This document shows, piece by piece, positions 27,455 through 35,402 of a stretch of DNA of 64,000 bases (the first letter of the stretch is position 1; each line of letters opens with the position of its first letter). Under the pieces are notes generated by a model that had not been told where the DNA came from, searched no databases, and saw only the letters and a program-made list of their open reading frames with translations. A program made the position numbers and the translations under genes. Origin of the DNA: UBA11400 sp964473555 (GTDB taxonomy: Bacteria; Bacteroidota; Rhodothermia; Balneolales; HLUCCA01); assembly GCA_964473555.1 (NCBI GenBank), contig CAYYPL010000002.1:62001-126000 (forward strand), read 5' to 3'.

Positions 27455-28653
27455 AGTACCTGGCGATGGGTGCCGTTGAAGATTTCGATGACTTCGGATA
27501 CGCCAATGCCTCCGGCAGCTGGGATCTGTCCGTTTTTGCCATAAACAGATACCGCGTATTCTGCAATTTGCTCATAAGCTGATTCCGGTATTCCAAGAGA
27601 TGGGATCGACTGATATAATCCTGTCTTGCGTAACCAGTCTTCAAATCGGGTGATGAATCCGAATCCACATTCTGAATCAGTGCCTGAGAGTCCGAATACA
27701 TTGCGTCCAAGTCGGGCAAACCGCTCATGGTGCAGGTTTCTGTCCCACAACCATCGGAAGTAAGCGGGATACAGAACAGCAAGTCCGCGTCCGTGTGCCA
27801 GATCGGAGTTGTATCCGCTCAACGCATGTTCCAGGGCGTGCAGGACGAACGGCGCGGGTTGGCGTCCGGCGCTTTGATAGCCGTTAAGCGCCAGATTCGA
27901 TGCCCACAGGAGGTCTGCTCGTAGGGACTTGTTTCGCAGATCTTCGAGCAGTTTTGGGAGGGTGTCAATAACGGTTCGGATGACACCTTCGCAGTAATAG
28001 TCGGTCATGGTCGAGCTGTTGCCACCCAGGACATAATTCTCGATTACATGGCTGAAAATGTCCGAAGCGCCGTCGGCAGTTGTCGTGGCCGGGACATCCA
28101 ATGTGAAATCCGGATTCAGCCACGAAATCACTGGCCGCAAAAATGGGTAGCCGATGACAGACTTACCATTCGTTTCCGCATTTGAAATAACAGATCCCAT
28201 TGTTACTTCGGAGGCGGTCGCTGCCGTAGTGGGGACGCAAATAATAGGAAGTGCGCCTTTGAGTTGTCCACGTCGGGGTTCGCCCAGCACAAACGGCCAG
28301 ATATGGGGTTCGTTGTCGTGAGCCAGGGCCGCGATCGCTTTTGTGGCGTCCATTACGGATCCGCCGCCAAGCGCGAGCACACAATCCGCGCCGGACTTAT
28401 GCACCAAAGCCGTGGCTTTGTCGATCGTTTTGGCCTGCGGATTCGGTTCGATTCCGGAAAAATGGTGCACGGTGACTCCACGGGCCTCGAGAAGTGATTT
28501 CACAAGGTCGAAGTAACCCAATCGCACAACAGATCCACCTCCTGTGATGATGAAAACTGATTTTCCGACATGAGCTACTGCATTGGCAAAATCATCGGCT
28601 TTTGAGTCGCCAAACAGGAATCGGGTATGGATGTGGAGGTCGAAGGATTGCAT
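27451..28653 (-). CDS. Iron-containing alcohol dehydrogenase
   Basis: The 400-residue protein belongs to the group III (iron-dependent) alcohol dehydrogenases, closest in style to butanol dehydrogenase/YqhD-type enzymes that reduce aldehydes with NAD(P)H. Visible are the nucleotide-binding GGGSVMDATKA, PTTAATASEVT, and the metal ligands in ADGASDIFSH (Asp and His), LHALEHALSG (His) and DLAHGRGLA (His). It lacks an N-terminal ALDH part, so it is not AdhE. The C-terminal codons overlap the end of mnmD by 4 bases in a tail-to-tail arrangement. The region before the ATG is a T/C-rich tandem leader (28668-28700) with no Shine-Dalgarno. Confidence 0.92.
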   Translation of the reverse strand: MQSFDLHIHTRFLFGDSKADDFANAVAHVGKSVFIITGGGSVVRLGYFDLVKSLLEARGVTVHHFSGIEPNPQAKTIDKATALVHKSGADCVLALGGGSVMDATKAIAALAHDNEPHIWPFVLGEPRRGQLKGALPIICVPTTAATASEVTMGSVISNAETNGKSVIGYPFLRPVISWLNPDFTLDVPATTTADGASDIFSHVIENYVLGGNSSTMTDYYCEGVIRTVIDTLPKLLEDLRNKSLRADLLWASNLALNGYQSAGRQPAPFVLHALEHALSGYNSDLAHGRGLAVLYPAYFRWLWDRNLHHERFARLGRNVFGLSGTDSECGFGFITRFEDWLRKTGLYQSIPSLGIPESAYEQIAEYAVSVYGKNGQIPAAGGIGVSEVIEIFNGTHRQVL

Positions 28654-28667
28654 ATTGGGTATTAAAA

Positions 28668-28700
28668 GGTAAACAGTAAACGGAAAACGGAAAACAGAAG
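28668..28700. repeat. AAAC-GGAAAAC tandem array
   Basis: Short imperfect repeats GTAAAC, GGAAAAC on the plus strand, pyrimidine-rich on the minus strand, beginning 15 bases before the alcohol dehydrogenase ATG. The same motif recurs at 57631-57651 and 57847-57903. Confidence 0.7.
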
Positions 28701-28849
28701 GATGTTGGTTTCTTGATTTAAGATCAATGCGCTCTTATCTGAAAACTCTAGCAAGAAGGTAAAAATTCCATGACACAATTATTCCGGGAAAAGCATGGAA
28801 TTGGTTACATTTAAGCAAAATTAACACAAATAAGATATTCCAACATTCA

Positions 28850-29332
28850 ATGAGTACAGTTGACACACTGATCAAAGAAGTTTATCCGTGGGCACGGGAA
28901 ATTCGCAGGGATTTGCACCGTAATCCGGAGGTGAGCTACAAGGAGTTTCGGACCACAGAGTTGATTGTGCGGGAGTTGGAGTTGATGGGATATGAGGTGT
29001 CGCGTCCACTGGAAGCGGGATGCGTTGCGGTGCTTCGGGGTGGGGTAGAGTCCGGGAGGGTTGTCGCCCTTCGGGCGGACATCGACGCGCTGCCGATGCA
29101 GGAGATTCCGGGCAGTTTCATGTACCTGGGAAGCGGGAGTCCGGATTCAGGTTCCAATGTTTACAACTGGCACCATCCGCTCTACAACGCCGACGAGCGT
29201 AGCATCGAAACCGGCATGAACGTGTTTGTTGGATTGGTAATGGGGAGATTTAGCCCAATCGATTCTCTAAATCCTCTAATTTCGCCCGTAATCGGATCAC
29301 TTCACGGCTCAGGTAGTGGATCGGGGGGATAG
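28850..29332 (+). pseudogene. Decayed M20D amidohydrolase (aminoacylase-type) with internal deletion
   Basis: Residues 1-84 match the N-terminus of M20D amidohydrolases (IRRDLHRNPEVSYKEFRT; VALRADIDALPMQE). Without a frame break the sequence then jumps to the family's C-terminal segment (IPGSFMYLGSG ... HHPLYNADERSIETGMNV). About 250 residues are missing between, including the HACGHD metal site, the catalytic Glu region and the dimerisation domain. Homology ends near 29242; the rest of the frame to the TAA at 29332 runs antisense into the small membrane protein gene. No activity can remain. The intact family cuts N-acylated amino acids. Deletion between short matching bases (around CAGGAGATTCC) is the likely cause. 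Confidence 0.85.
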
Positions 29333-29492
29333 TTATGAAGCAAAGTGGGATCCACATACTCCAAATACTGTCACCTCCCAAAAATATTACAAATAAAGCT
29401 CCAGCAATAGCAATGAATGATGTCCATGCCAGTACGGATTTATCTGATCGTTTCGCAAATATAGAAATTGTTTTTTCCTCTGTGTTAATCAT
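29250..29492 (-). CDS. Small two-helix membrane protein
   Basis: The 80-residue product has a charged N-terminus (MINTEEKTISIFAKRSDKS), two hydrophobic helices at about 22-40 and 43-60, and a charged, coiled-coil-like C-terminus (EVIRLRAKLEDLENRLG). The ATG is at 29492; AT-rich bases upstream contain a poor Shine-Dalgarno. It overlaps the tail of the decayed M20 gene on the other strand. No family is recognised. The ordered layout of helices and coiled coil favours a real gene, but the size and pseudogene overlap keep confidence moderate. Confidence 0.5.
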   Translation of the reverse strand: MINTEEKTISIFAKRSDKSVLAWTSFIAIAGALFVIFLGGDSIWSMWIPLCFITIPPIHYLSREVIRLRAKLEDLENRLG

Positions 29493-29584
29493 ACTGACTC
29501 TTTAATTTTCAAATAGATTAGTCTAAATCTTTACATCTTGCATTAACTTTTCATGGATACGAAATTAATCGATAAATTTGACAC

Positions 29585-30001
29585 ATGGAAACACAAGACA
29601 TCAGATGGCAACAGCGATTTCAAAACTACTTGAAAGCGTATAGTCTACTTGAAGAAGCCGTTCAGAAACACCAGTCTGAAGGTCTCACAGAGCTTGAGCA
29701 GCAGGGACTCATCCAGCGGTTCGAGTTTACCCACGAATTGGCGTGGAATGTGTTGAAAGACTATTTCTATTATCAGGGAACTACAAGCATAAATGGATCA
29801 CGCGATGCCACACGTGAAGCTTTTCAAAACGGTCTCATTCAGGATGGAGATCAGTGGATGTCCATGATTATTAGCCGAAATCAATCCACACACACGTATA
29901 ATCCGGAAACCGCTCAAGAGCTCGTTGAAAAAATTACGCAAGTGTATATCCATTTATTCTCTGATTTAAAAGTTACGTTGGCTGCGCTAATAGACAATTA
30001 A
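29585..30001 (+). CDS. HEPN-type protein, nucleotidyltransferase substrate-binding family (HI0074-like)
   Basis: A 138-residue all-helical protein like HI0074, the partner of minimal nucleotidyltransferases. FEFTHELAWNVLKDYFYYQG is the family's central helix and MIISRNQSTHTYN contains the R-x4-H motif of HEPN ribonucleases. In HepT-MntA type systems the HEPN protein is the toxin and the adjacent transferase modifies and silences it. The next gene, 5 bases downstream, codes that transferase. Whether this pair acts as a toxin-antitoxin module here is inference. Start ATG at 29585 lies in an AT-rich upstream region. Confidence 0.88.
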   Translation: METQDIRWQQRFQNYLKAYSLLEEAVQKHQSEGLTELEQQGLIQRFEFTHELAWNVLKDYFYYQGTTSINGSRDATREAFQNGLIQDGDQWMSMIISRNQSTHTYNPETAQELVEKITQVYIHLFSDLKVTLAALIDN

Positions 30002-30006
30002 CCTGA

Positions 30007-30351
30007 ATGTTTGGACTAAAAGAACATCATATTGAAGCCCTTAATTCGTGTTTTGTGAAGTATCCACGGATTGAGAAGGTTTTGATTTATGGATCCAGAG
30101 CGATAGGGACATACAAAAACGGGTCTGACATCGACCTCACGATCGTTGGAGATTTTCAGTACGATGATTTACTCAGTTTGGAAGTTCAGCTTGACGACCT
30201 GCTGTTGCCCTACAAAATCGACCTATCGGTACTGTCCCAAATCAGCAACAAAGACTTGATCGACCACATCCATCGACAGGGTAAGGTGTTATACCAGAAA
30301 GAGGAAGTGTTAACATTTCGAGAACCGAACGATTTAGAAAATAAAAGCTAA
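30007..30351 (+). CDS. Minimal nucleotidyltransferase (MNT, MntA-like)
   Basis: The 114-residue protein has the Pol-beta-type nucleotidyltransferase core: LIYGSRAIGTYKNGSDIDLTIVG, that is G-S-x(9-10)-D-x-D with both metal-binding Asp residues, and a third acidic residue in YKIDLSVL. It stands 5 bases after the HEPN gene, the usual order for such pairs. In characterised MntA antitoxins the enzyme AMPylates the HEPN toxin; I infer the same possible role. The gene is followed by an 8-bp inverted repeat and 150 AT-rich bases before the next pair. Confidence 0.9.
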   Translation: MFGLKEHHIEALNSCFVKYPRIEKVLIYGSRAIGTYKNGSDIDLTIVGDFQYDDLLSLEVQLDDLLLPYKIDLSVLSQISNKDLIDHIHRQGKVLYQKEEVLTFREPNDLENKS

Positions 30352-30377
30352 AAATTCATTCATTATTTTTAGAAATT

Positions 30378-30410
30378 CGTTCCGAGAAAAGCTACACAAG
30401 TTTCGGAACG
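30378..30410. repeat. Inverted repeat after the HEPN/MNT pair
   Basis: CGTTCCGA (30378-30385) and TCGGAACG (30403-30410) with 17 bases between; no T-run follows, so it may be an mRNA-end hairpin or a binding site for the pair downstream. Confidence 0.5.
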
Positions 30411-30508
30411 ATAGTTCTTGAGTTTGCATCAGAATTTCTGTTCATTTACTAGGTATCAATACTTTCCAGATTCTGATACTTAGATTATTACCATTTTGTA
30501 AGTACATT

Positions 30509-30742
30509 ATGAGCAGTTCTATAATTGAAGAAAAACTTAGAAAACTACCACCTGAAGCACAGGAGCAGGTGAAAGATTATACTGAGTTCATCAGTTTGAA
30601 GCACTCAAAGAAAACTCCTGATAAATCTTTTGCAAACAAACTAAGCTCGAGTACCTTTTTTGGAATTTGGAAAAATCGTTCTGATATGAATGATAGTACT
30701 GATTGGGTCAAGAATCTAAGAAAAACTCAATGGTCTGAGTAA
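30509..30742 (+). CDS. DUF2281-like antitoxin
   Basis: A 77-residue charged protein. Its N-terminal helix (EEKLRKLPPEAQEQVKDYTEFI) is the typical opening of the DUF2281 family, and its C-terminal part contains FFGIWKNRSDMNDSTDWVKNLR, which corresponds to the F-x-G-x-W-K-x-R-x-D-M-x-D-S-x-x-W-V-x-x-L-R tail of these antitoxins. That tail is known to sit against the partner PIN toxin. The PIN gene follows after 9 bases. The AT-rich sequence of this pair contrasts with the housekeeping genes around it, which fits acquisition by transfer. Confidence 0.82.
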   Translation: MSSSIIEEKLRKLPPEAQEQVKDYTEFISLKHSKKTPDKSFANKLSSSTFFGIWKNRSDMNDSTDWVKNLRKTQWSE

Positions 30743-30751
30743 TTATAAGAC

Positions 30752-31138
30752 ATGGACTTTGTACTTATTGATACAGATGTTCTAATCGATTACAGTCATG
30801 GATTACAAAGAGCTAAGGATGCTTTAATTAAATTGAAACGCACGCATCGACTTGAAATTAGTGTAATTACACAATTAGAACTTATGATGGGTTGTCAAAA
30901 CAGACGGGAATTTTCTCAGCTTCAAGAGTTTATCAAACTATTTCATGTTATTAAACTAAATGAGCTCCAATCTTTAGAGGTTGTATATCTATTTGAATCT
31001 TATTGGCTAAGTCATGGAGTCTCGATTCCCGATATGCTAATTGCTGCAACAGCAAAGACAATGAAAGTGCCACTGTACTCTAAGAATTCGAAGGATTTTC
31101 TTTTTATTGGTGGGCTAAAATTTTTACCATATCATTGA
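30752..31138 (+). CDS. vapC: PIN-domain ribonuclease toxin (VapC family)
   Basis: The 128-residue protein shows the PIN-domain acidic site: LIDTDVLIDY (first Asp), SVITQLELMMG (Glu of the second position), and PDMLIAATA with the later Asp pair, ending in a short strand-loop (LYSKNSKDFLFIGGLKFL). VapC enzymes cut tRNA or rRNA when freed from their antitoxin. The adjacent DUF2281-like gene should supply that antitoxin. Low G+C and position next to another toxin-antitoxin-like pair and a decayed peptidase gene mark this as an accessory patch. It converges on the nnr gene. Confidence 0.9.
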   Translation: MDFVLIDTDVLIDYSHGLQRAKDALIKLKRTHRLEISVITQLELMMGCQNRREFSQLQEFIKLFHVIKLNELQSLEVVYLFESYWLSHGVSIPDMLIAATAKTMKVPLYSKNSKDFLFIGGLKFLPYH

Positions 31139-31193
31139 GCTGCCTTATCAGTTAATTGAATTTTATCTGTTCAAACCGATTTTAGTCAACTAT

Positions 31194-32711
31194 TCAGTAC
31201 CTCGTTACGTACCGGAACGCGATGCCGAGATGCTGAATGATGTCGCTGGCGATGAGGGATTCGCGGGAACCGGATTGGAGGGCTAGGTCGCCGGCGTGGC
31301 CGTGTAGATAGACTCCGAGTCGGGCAGCATCCACAGGTGGATACCCCTGGGCGAGGAGTCCGGTGATGATGCCAGTCAATACGTCGCCACTACCGGCTGT
31401 GGCCATGCCGGAATTCCCGCTCAGATTATAGTATTGGTTCCCGTCCGGACAAGATATGGTGGTGTATCGTCCTTTGAGTACTATAATTAATTGATGGCGA
31501 ACCGCAAGCTCGAGGGACTTATCGGCAGTCTTCATTGAGTCGGACTGGTCTCCGAAAAGTCGTCTGAATTCCCCTGGATGCGGAGTCAAAATGCTGTTTT
31601 TAGGTAGTTTTGGCAACAAATCGGGACGATTGGCCAAAATATTGAGCGCATCGGCATCCAATACCAATGGACAATTCACTTTGCTTAGAACGTGTTCAAA
31701 CCAGGATATTGTCTCGGGATGAGTCCCGATTCCCGGTCCGATTCCGATCGCCTGAAAACCACTAAAGTCGGGCTGTTCAGATGTGCCATTGAAATGAGAT
31801 TGAGCGTTGTCGGTAACAACCAATGCCTCGGGGATGGATTGATGTAAGAGTTGGCTTCCTGAGGGTATCCAAACGGACACCTTGCCTGCACCGGAACGTA
31901 ACGCAGCTTTGCCGGACAAAATCGCGGCACCCATCATGTTTCGGGATCCAGCAGCCAAAAGTGCGTGTCCGCAACTGCCTTTGTGCGCAAAATCGGAGCG
32001 AAATCGGTGCAAAGGCATAATTTCGGGTCTGGACTGCGTGTGAAATGGGGTTTTAACCTGCTCAAATGCCGTTTTTGACAGCCCGATGTCGATCAGATGC
32101 ACTTCTCCGGTGATTGAGCTCGCCTCCGGATGCAAGAAACTGCGTTTATATTGCTGGAAACAAAGTGTATGATCGGCACGAAGTACGGTATCGGACGAGG
32201 TTGGTAGGTCATCGCAGGAGAGTCCACTGGGGACGTCGATTGCGATTCGCTGAACTGGAAGCTCATTAAGCGCTAAAATCAGTTTGGCGAAGTCACCCGC
32301 CAATGGACGTGAGAGTCCGGATCCGAATACCGCATCGACCAAAAACGTATTTTGGGGAACTTCAGGTAACTTGTTCGGATCATCAATTTCAGTAATCAGT
32401 TCAGGAGCCATTTCTCGGAATCTGGACAGATTCGACGCATGATCGTCACTACGGGATGATGTGAAATTCACTAACCAGACTCGGACCGAGTATCCGTTCT
32501 CGTGCAGCATCCGAGCCATTGCCAGGCCGTCGCCGCCATTGTTCCCTGTCCGACACACGAATACGAACGAATACGACCGATTCAACCGTTTCATAACCCA
32601 CTCTGCGCATCCGTACGCTGCCCGCTCCATTAGTTCCAGCGAGGTGAGTCCCTGATCCTGGAGCGTCAGTTCATCGGCCGATCGGATTTGTGAGGCGGAA
32701 AGGAGTTTCAT
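31194..32711 (-). CDS. nnr: Bifunctional NAD(P)H-hydrate repair enzyme (epimerase + dehydratase)
   Basis: The 505 residues join the two NAD(P)HX repair activities. Residues 1-215 form the YjeF_N epimerase (CRTGNNGGDGLAMARML; VDAVFGSGLSR; AIDVPSGLSCDD). Residues about 225-505 form the ADP/ATP-dependent dehydratase (GSRNMMGAAILSGKAALRSGAG; GIGPGIG; LDADALN; LTPHPGEF; GNSGMATAGSGDVLTGIITGL). Together they restore damaged, hydrated NADH and NADPH in the cytoplasm. The start ATG at 32711 is preceded, 5 bases away, by a pyrimidine-rich tandem leader and no Shine-Dalgarno. The gene converges on the PIN toxin gene. Confidence 0.94.
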   Translation of the reverse strand: MKLLSASQIRSADELTLQDQGLTSLELMERAAYGCAEWVMKRLNRSYSFVFVCRTGNNGGDGLAMARMLHENGYSVRVWLVNFTSSRSDDHASNLSRFREMAPELITEIDDPNKLPEVPQNTFLVDAVFGSGLSRPLAGDFAKLILALNELPVQRIAIDVPSGLSCDDLPTSSDTVLRADHTLCFQQYKRSFLHPEASSITGEVHLIDIGLSKTAFEQVKTPFHTQSRPEIMPLHRFRSDFAHKGSCGHALLAAGSRNMMGAAILSGKAALRSGAGKVSVWIPSGSQLLHQSIPEALVVTDNAQSHFNGTSEQPDFSGFQAIGIGPGIGTHPETISWFEHVLSKVNCPLVLDADALNILANRPDLLPKLPKNSILTPHPGEFRRLFGDQSDSMKTADKSLELAVRHQLIIVLKGRYTTISCPDGNQYYNLSGNSGMATAGSGDVLTGIITGLLAQGYPPVDAARLGVYLHGHAGDLALQSGSRESLIASDIIQHLGIAFRYVTRY

Positions 32712-32716
32712 TGGTT

Positions 32717-32747
32717 GGGAAGTGGGAAGTAGGTAGTGGGAAATGGG
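32717..32747. repeat. GGGAAGT/AGGTAGT array directly 5' of nnr
   Basis: Purine-rich on the plus strand, hence C/T-rich (CCCACTACCTACTTCCC) in the nnr leader, ending 5 bases before its ATG. Confidence 0.8.
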
Positions 32748-32800
32748 TTGTCCTCAATTTAACAAACTTCGAACATATCTACGAATTCTACTGTCTTGAC

Positions 32801-32904
32801 CTGCTCACCTGCTCATCTGCTCATCTGCTCATCTGCTCATCTGCTCACCTGCTCACCTGCTCACCTGCTCATCTGCTCATCTGCTCATCTGCTCATCTGC
32901 TCAT
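32801..32904. repeat. Thirteen tandem copies of an 8-bp unit, CTGCTCAY
   Basis: Units CTGCTCAT and CTGCTCAC follow one another without interruption for 104 bases; only the eighth base varies (C in units 1, 6, 7 and 8, T in the others). The plus strand is pyrimidine-rich and faces the plus-strand paralogue genes. It is a simple-sequence array and not a CRISPR. Confidence 0.95.
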
Positions 32905-33165
32905 CTAATGTTGCGGGATGTGATAGTCTCCGCTGAGTTTTTTCTTCGAAAAAATAGGTGTCCCCCATTCACTTTCCTCCACGCTGTTCTGTGAATTCCG
33001 ACAAGTAGTGTCGCTAAAAGATCACTTGCACAGTTAAAATTTTTGGACGATGCCCTGTATTGGATTAATTTAATCAGATATGTTCATTCCCTACTTCGAT
33101 GGCTAATCGTGTTCATTCATCAGGCGGACTGATCTCGAAAACTAACTAACGTTGTGTGTACGCTC

Positions 33166-33384
33166 ATGTGGGACAATTTGATACTCATCTTATCGATGTT
33201 TATGGCTTTTCCTGTTCAGGTGATACATGGGATTACGCATATGCTTGAAATAAGCATCTGGGCAGAGGATTCCCTAGTTCTGACCCGGCAAGGTTCACCG
33301 GGAATGGTAAGCTCAATGATGATATCTGAATTGGGAATCGTATGTTTTAACACAGAATGTTGGGTTCAAATACGAAAGGATTGA
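33166..33384 (+). pseudogene. Possible 5' remnant of a fourth kelch/winged-helix paralogue
   Basis: The 72-codon frame opens with a signal-peptide-like stretch (MWDNLILILSMFMAFPVQV) and ends 2 bases before the next gene. Bases 33151-33185 resemble 35389-35422, the region around the start of the second paralogue: GTTGTGTGTA, CTCA, ATG, then CAA-TTGATACT in both. The later residues GIVCFNTECWVQI resemble in pattern the early strand of paralogue 1 (GFIFYDQTLLEL). After about 70 residues the homology stops. I read it as the left end of a broken copy; it could also be a small exported protein. Confidence 0.35.
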
Positions 33385-33386
33385 CT

Positions 33387-34961
33387 GTGAAATACCGGAT
33401 TTGTGCCTTTTTGACACTGCTGTTAATCGTATTCTCTCAATCAGGATCGACCCAGGATAACCCGTATGGGATTCACATTGAAGCATTGATATTTAATAGG
33501 ATCCCGAGTGATGGACAACTAGATAATCCTTCGTATCCGAAAGACACGAAAGAATTTGCATTTACTTACAGTCCAGAGTTGAATCGTGGATTTATTTTCT
33601 ATGACCAGACCCTTCTGGAACTGGATTTTACTGCCAGGGCATGGATTTCAACTCAATTTGACTCCCTTCCAGTACAGGCTTTACGCGTTGGATATTCTTC
33701 ATTTCACAACGGTCTGTTGATCTGGGATTCCGGGGTCGGGCGGGTATTTCAACTGGACTCTACCTACACCTTTACACGAATCGATAATACATTCAATCAG
33801 CGCGCTCAGCACAGCCACCTTCAATGGATCGATCAAGAAACTGGGTCTGTGTATGCATTTGGTGGTTATGGACTCTTTGAAAACAAAAACCACCTTCTAC
33901 GCTTCAATCTCGAATCTGGAATCTGGAATTTGGTAGAGCTGGCCGACTGGCTGGATGGCCCTTTGTATGTGATTATGGGAACGGCTGTATATGATGAAGT
34001 CAATCAGCTGATTTATCTGATAACCAATCCAAATTCAGTAGCAGAATGGATCTCAGGTGTAAAACCAAAGACAGATGCGGCGTTATGGAGATTTTCCATA
34101 CGGACTAAATCCTGGGATAAACTACTTCATCTTGAGAGTCCACCAACGTATTGGGTGGATAATTCTGACTTACTCAAATCCACGCATCCACGTCTTCCGG
34201 TTATGATGCTTCCAAATACGCACGGTGATTATGTGGCATCGCCGGCCTGTTTTTTTCATACGGTAAAGAACTTCATTAAATGTTTGGATTCAACACAAAG
34301 TGAATTGTTCTATAATTTTGGGCTTATACACATGTTCTGGTCTGAGCGTAATCAGGCTTTCTATCTCATCGGACTTCAAACACAAATCGCGACTAAACGA
34401 TATGTGGTTAAGATTATCAAAATGACGATTTCCGATGAAAGTGCATTTATGCAATGGTTAGAAAAAGACGAAAAACCGTGGTACAACGGAACTGTATTTT
34501 GGGTTATGCTTGGCGTTTTATCCATTGGATTACTGCTAATCGGCCTGTTTTACCGTAGAAAAATAAAAAGTGTCATTAATTCAACCATTGCTTCAGAGCA
34601 TGACAGCATCATTATTGTCAAATCGGAACAGGGAGAGTACTCGCTAGAGGGACCGACCAGGACCATCGATAGTATTCTGGAAACGGAGCAAAAGCTCTTG
34701 AGTATGCTCGTCGATGCATATCAGGTTCCGGATGTGTATGTGAAGTCGGATGACATTGACCTGGTACTGTTACCTGATCATCCCAGCCAGGATTACATCC
34801 GCAGACTACGAAACCTGACTCTGGAGCGCCTTGAGGGGCTGTTTAAATCCGCAGGGAATGAATCTTCAACTTATATACTTCGTCGTTCAACACATTCCGA
34901 CAAGCGCAAAAATGAGTACCGGTTGAATGAGAGGTTTGTCAAGATAGGGAGTAGGGAGTAG
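33387..34961 (+). CDS. Membrane protein with exported kelch-like domain and winged-helix-like tail, paralogue 1
   Basis: The GTG at 33387, 6 bases after AAGGA, gives 524 residues. Signal peptide 1-22 (ending SGSTQD); exported domain about 25-360 with kelch-like strands (LLIWDSGVGRVFQLDSTYTF; TGSVYAFGGYGLFENKNHLL); one membrane helix about 369-390; cytoplasmic part about 391-524. The last 80 residues resemble an OmpR-type winged helix: LETEQKLLSMLVDAY, VKSDDIDLVLL, QDYIRRLRNLTLERLEGLF, YILRRSTHSDKRKNEYRLN. This suggests a membrane-bound sensor-regulator of DNA or protein, by inference. The stop codon lies inside a GGGAGTA array that runs to an assembly gap. Paralogues 2 and 3 follow. Confidence 0.82.
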   Translation: MKYRICAFLTLLLIVFSQSGSTQDNPYGIHIEALIFNRIPSDGQLDNPSYPKDTKEFAFTYSPELNRGFIFYDQTLLELDFTARAWISTQFDSLPVQALRVGYSSFHNGLLIWDSGVGRVFQLDSTYTFTRIDNTFNQRAQHSHLQWIDQETGSVYAFGGYGLFENKNHLLRFNLESGIWNLVELADWLDGPLYVIMGTAVYDEVNQLIYLITNPNSVAEWISGVKPKTDAALWRFSIRTKSWDKLLHLESPPTYWVDNSDLLKSTHPRLPVMMLPNTHGDYVASPACFFHTVKNFIKCLDSTQSELFYNFGLIHMFWSERNQAFYLIGLQTQIATKRYVVKIIKMTISDESAFMQWLEKDEKPWYNGTVFWVMLGVLSIGLLLIGLFYRRKIKSVINSTIASEHDSIIIVKSEQGEYSLEGPTRTIDSILETEQKLLSMLVDAYQVPDVYVKSDDIDLVLLPDHPSQDYIRRLRNLTLERLEGLFKSAGNESSTYILRRSTHSDKRKNEYRLNERFVKIGSRE

Positions 34962-35119
34962 GGAGTAGGGAGTAGGGAGTNNNNNNNNNNNNNNNNNNNN
35001 NNNNNNNNNNNNNNNNNNNNNNNNNNNNNNNNNNNNNNNNNNNNNNNNNNNNNNNNNNNNNNNNNNNNNNNNNNNNNNNNTAGGGAGTAGGGAGTAGGGA
35101 GTAGGGAGTAGGGAGTGGG
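34945..35119 (+). repeat. GGGAGTA heptamer array interrupted by the scaffold gap
   Basis: Uniform GGGAGTA units from 34945 to 34980 and again from 35081 to 35119, with 100 N between. The array begins in the last codons of paralogue 1. Four GGG runs spaced by 4 bases match a G-quadruplex pattern on the sense strand. Confidence 0.9.
34981..35080. other. Assembly gap (100 N)
   Basis: One hundred unknown bases placed inside a heptamer array. The round number suggests a placeholder of unknown true length, caused by reads that could not span the repeat. Confidence 0.95.
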
Positions 35120-35402
35120 TAATTGCAGAATAAATACTTGTACTTCAGGGTGAAGGATTAGCTCGAAGATGGTCGACGAAGCGAGCGAAATAGGATGAGT
35201 CATATCACTAGCGTTCTTTGCTTAAATTTTGACATTTAGTGACGCAAAATTATCACGGAACCAATTAACAATATTGACCTGTACCTTGATTTGGATTAAC
35301 TTCGAACGTTATTTTACTCTCCACCTTGTATTTGCTTATCAAAGGTAAATCCTGGTGGCCGGTTGTCTCTGTAAAATCCTACTAAAGGTTGTGTGTAACT
35401 CA
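35120..35402. other. Gene-less AT-rich space before paralogue 2
   Basis: Together with the array and gap this is a stretch of 440 bases without a gene. It includes the leader bases GTTGTGTGTA at 35389 that are shared with the region before the remnant at 33166. No terminator or promoter is convincing. Confidence 0.5.

Larger units (their letters stand above)
32712..33165. other. Intergenic space between nnr and the paralogue cluster
   Basis: It holds a GGGAAGTGGGAAGTAGG array next to nnr, the 13-copy CTGCTCAT array at 32801-32904, and about 260 AT-rich bases with no convincing gene or terminator. Genes on the two sides diverge, so promoters for both should lie here; I see no clear consensus. 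Confidence 0.6.

Noticed and set aside
29585..31138. Larger defence island
   Set aside because: Only two small toxin-antitoxin-like pairs are present; no nuclease, helicase, methylase or reverse transcriptase genes accompany them.
32801..32904. CRISPR-like regular repeat
   Set aside because: The 8-bp units follow one another without spacers and there are no cas genes nearby.
34871..35203. Minus-strand frame coding repeated LLPTPYS
   Set aside because: It is only the translation of the GGGAGTA array plus the gap; such frames arise from heptamer arrays in any frame.
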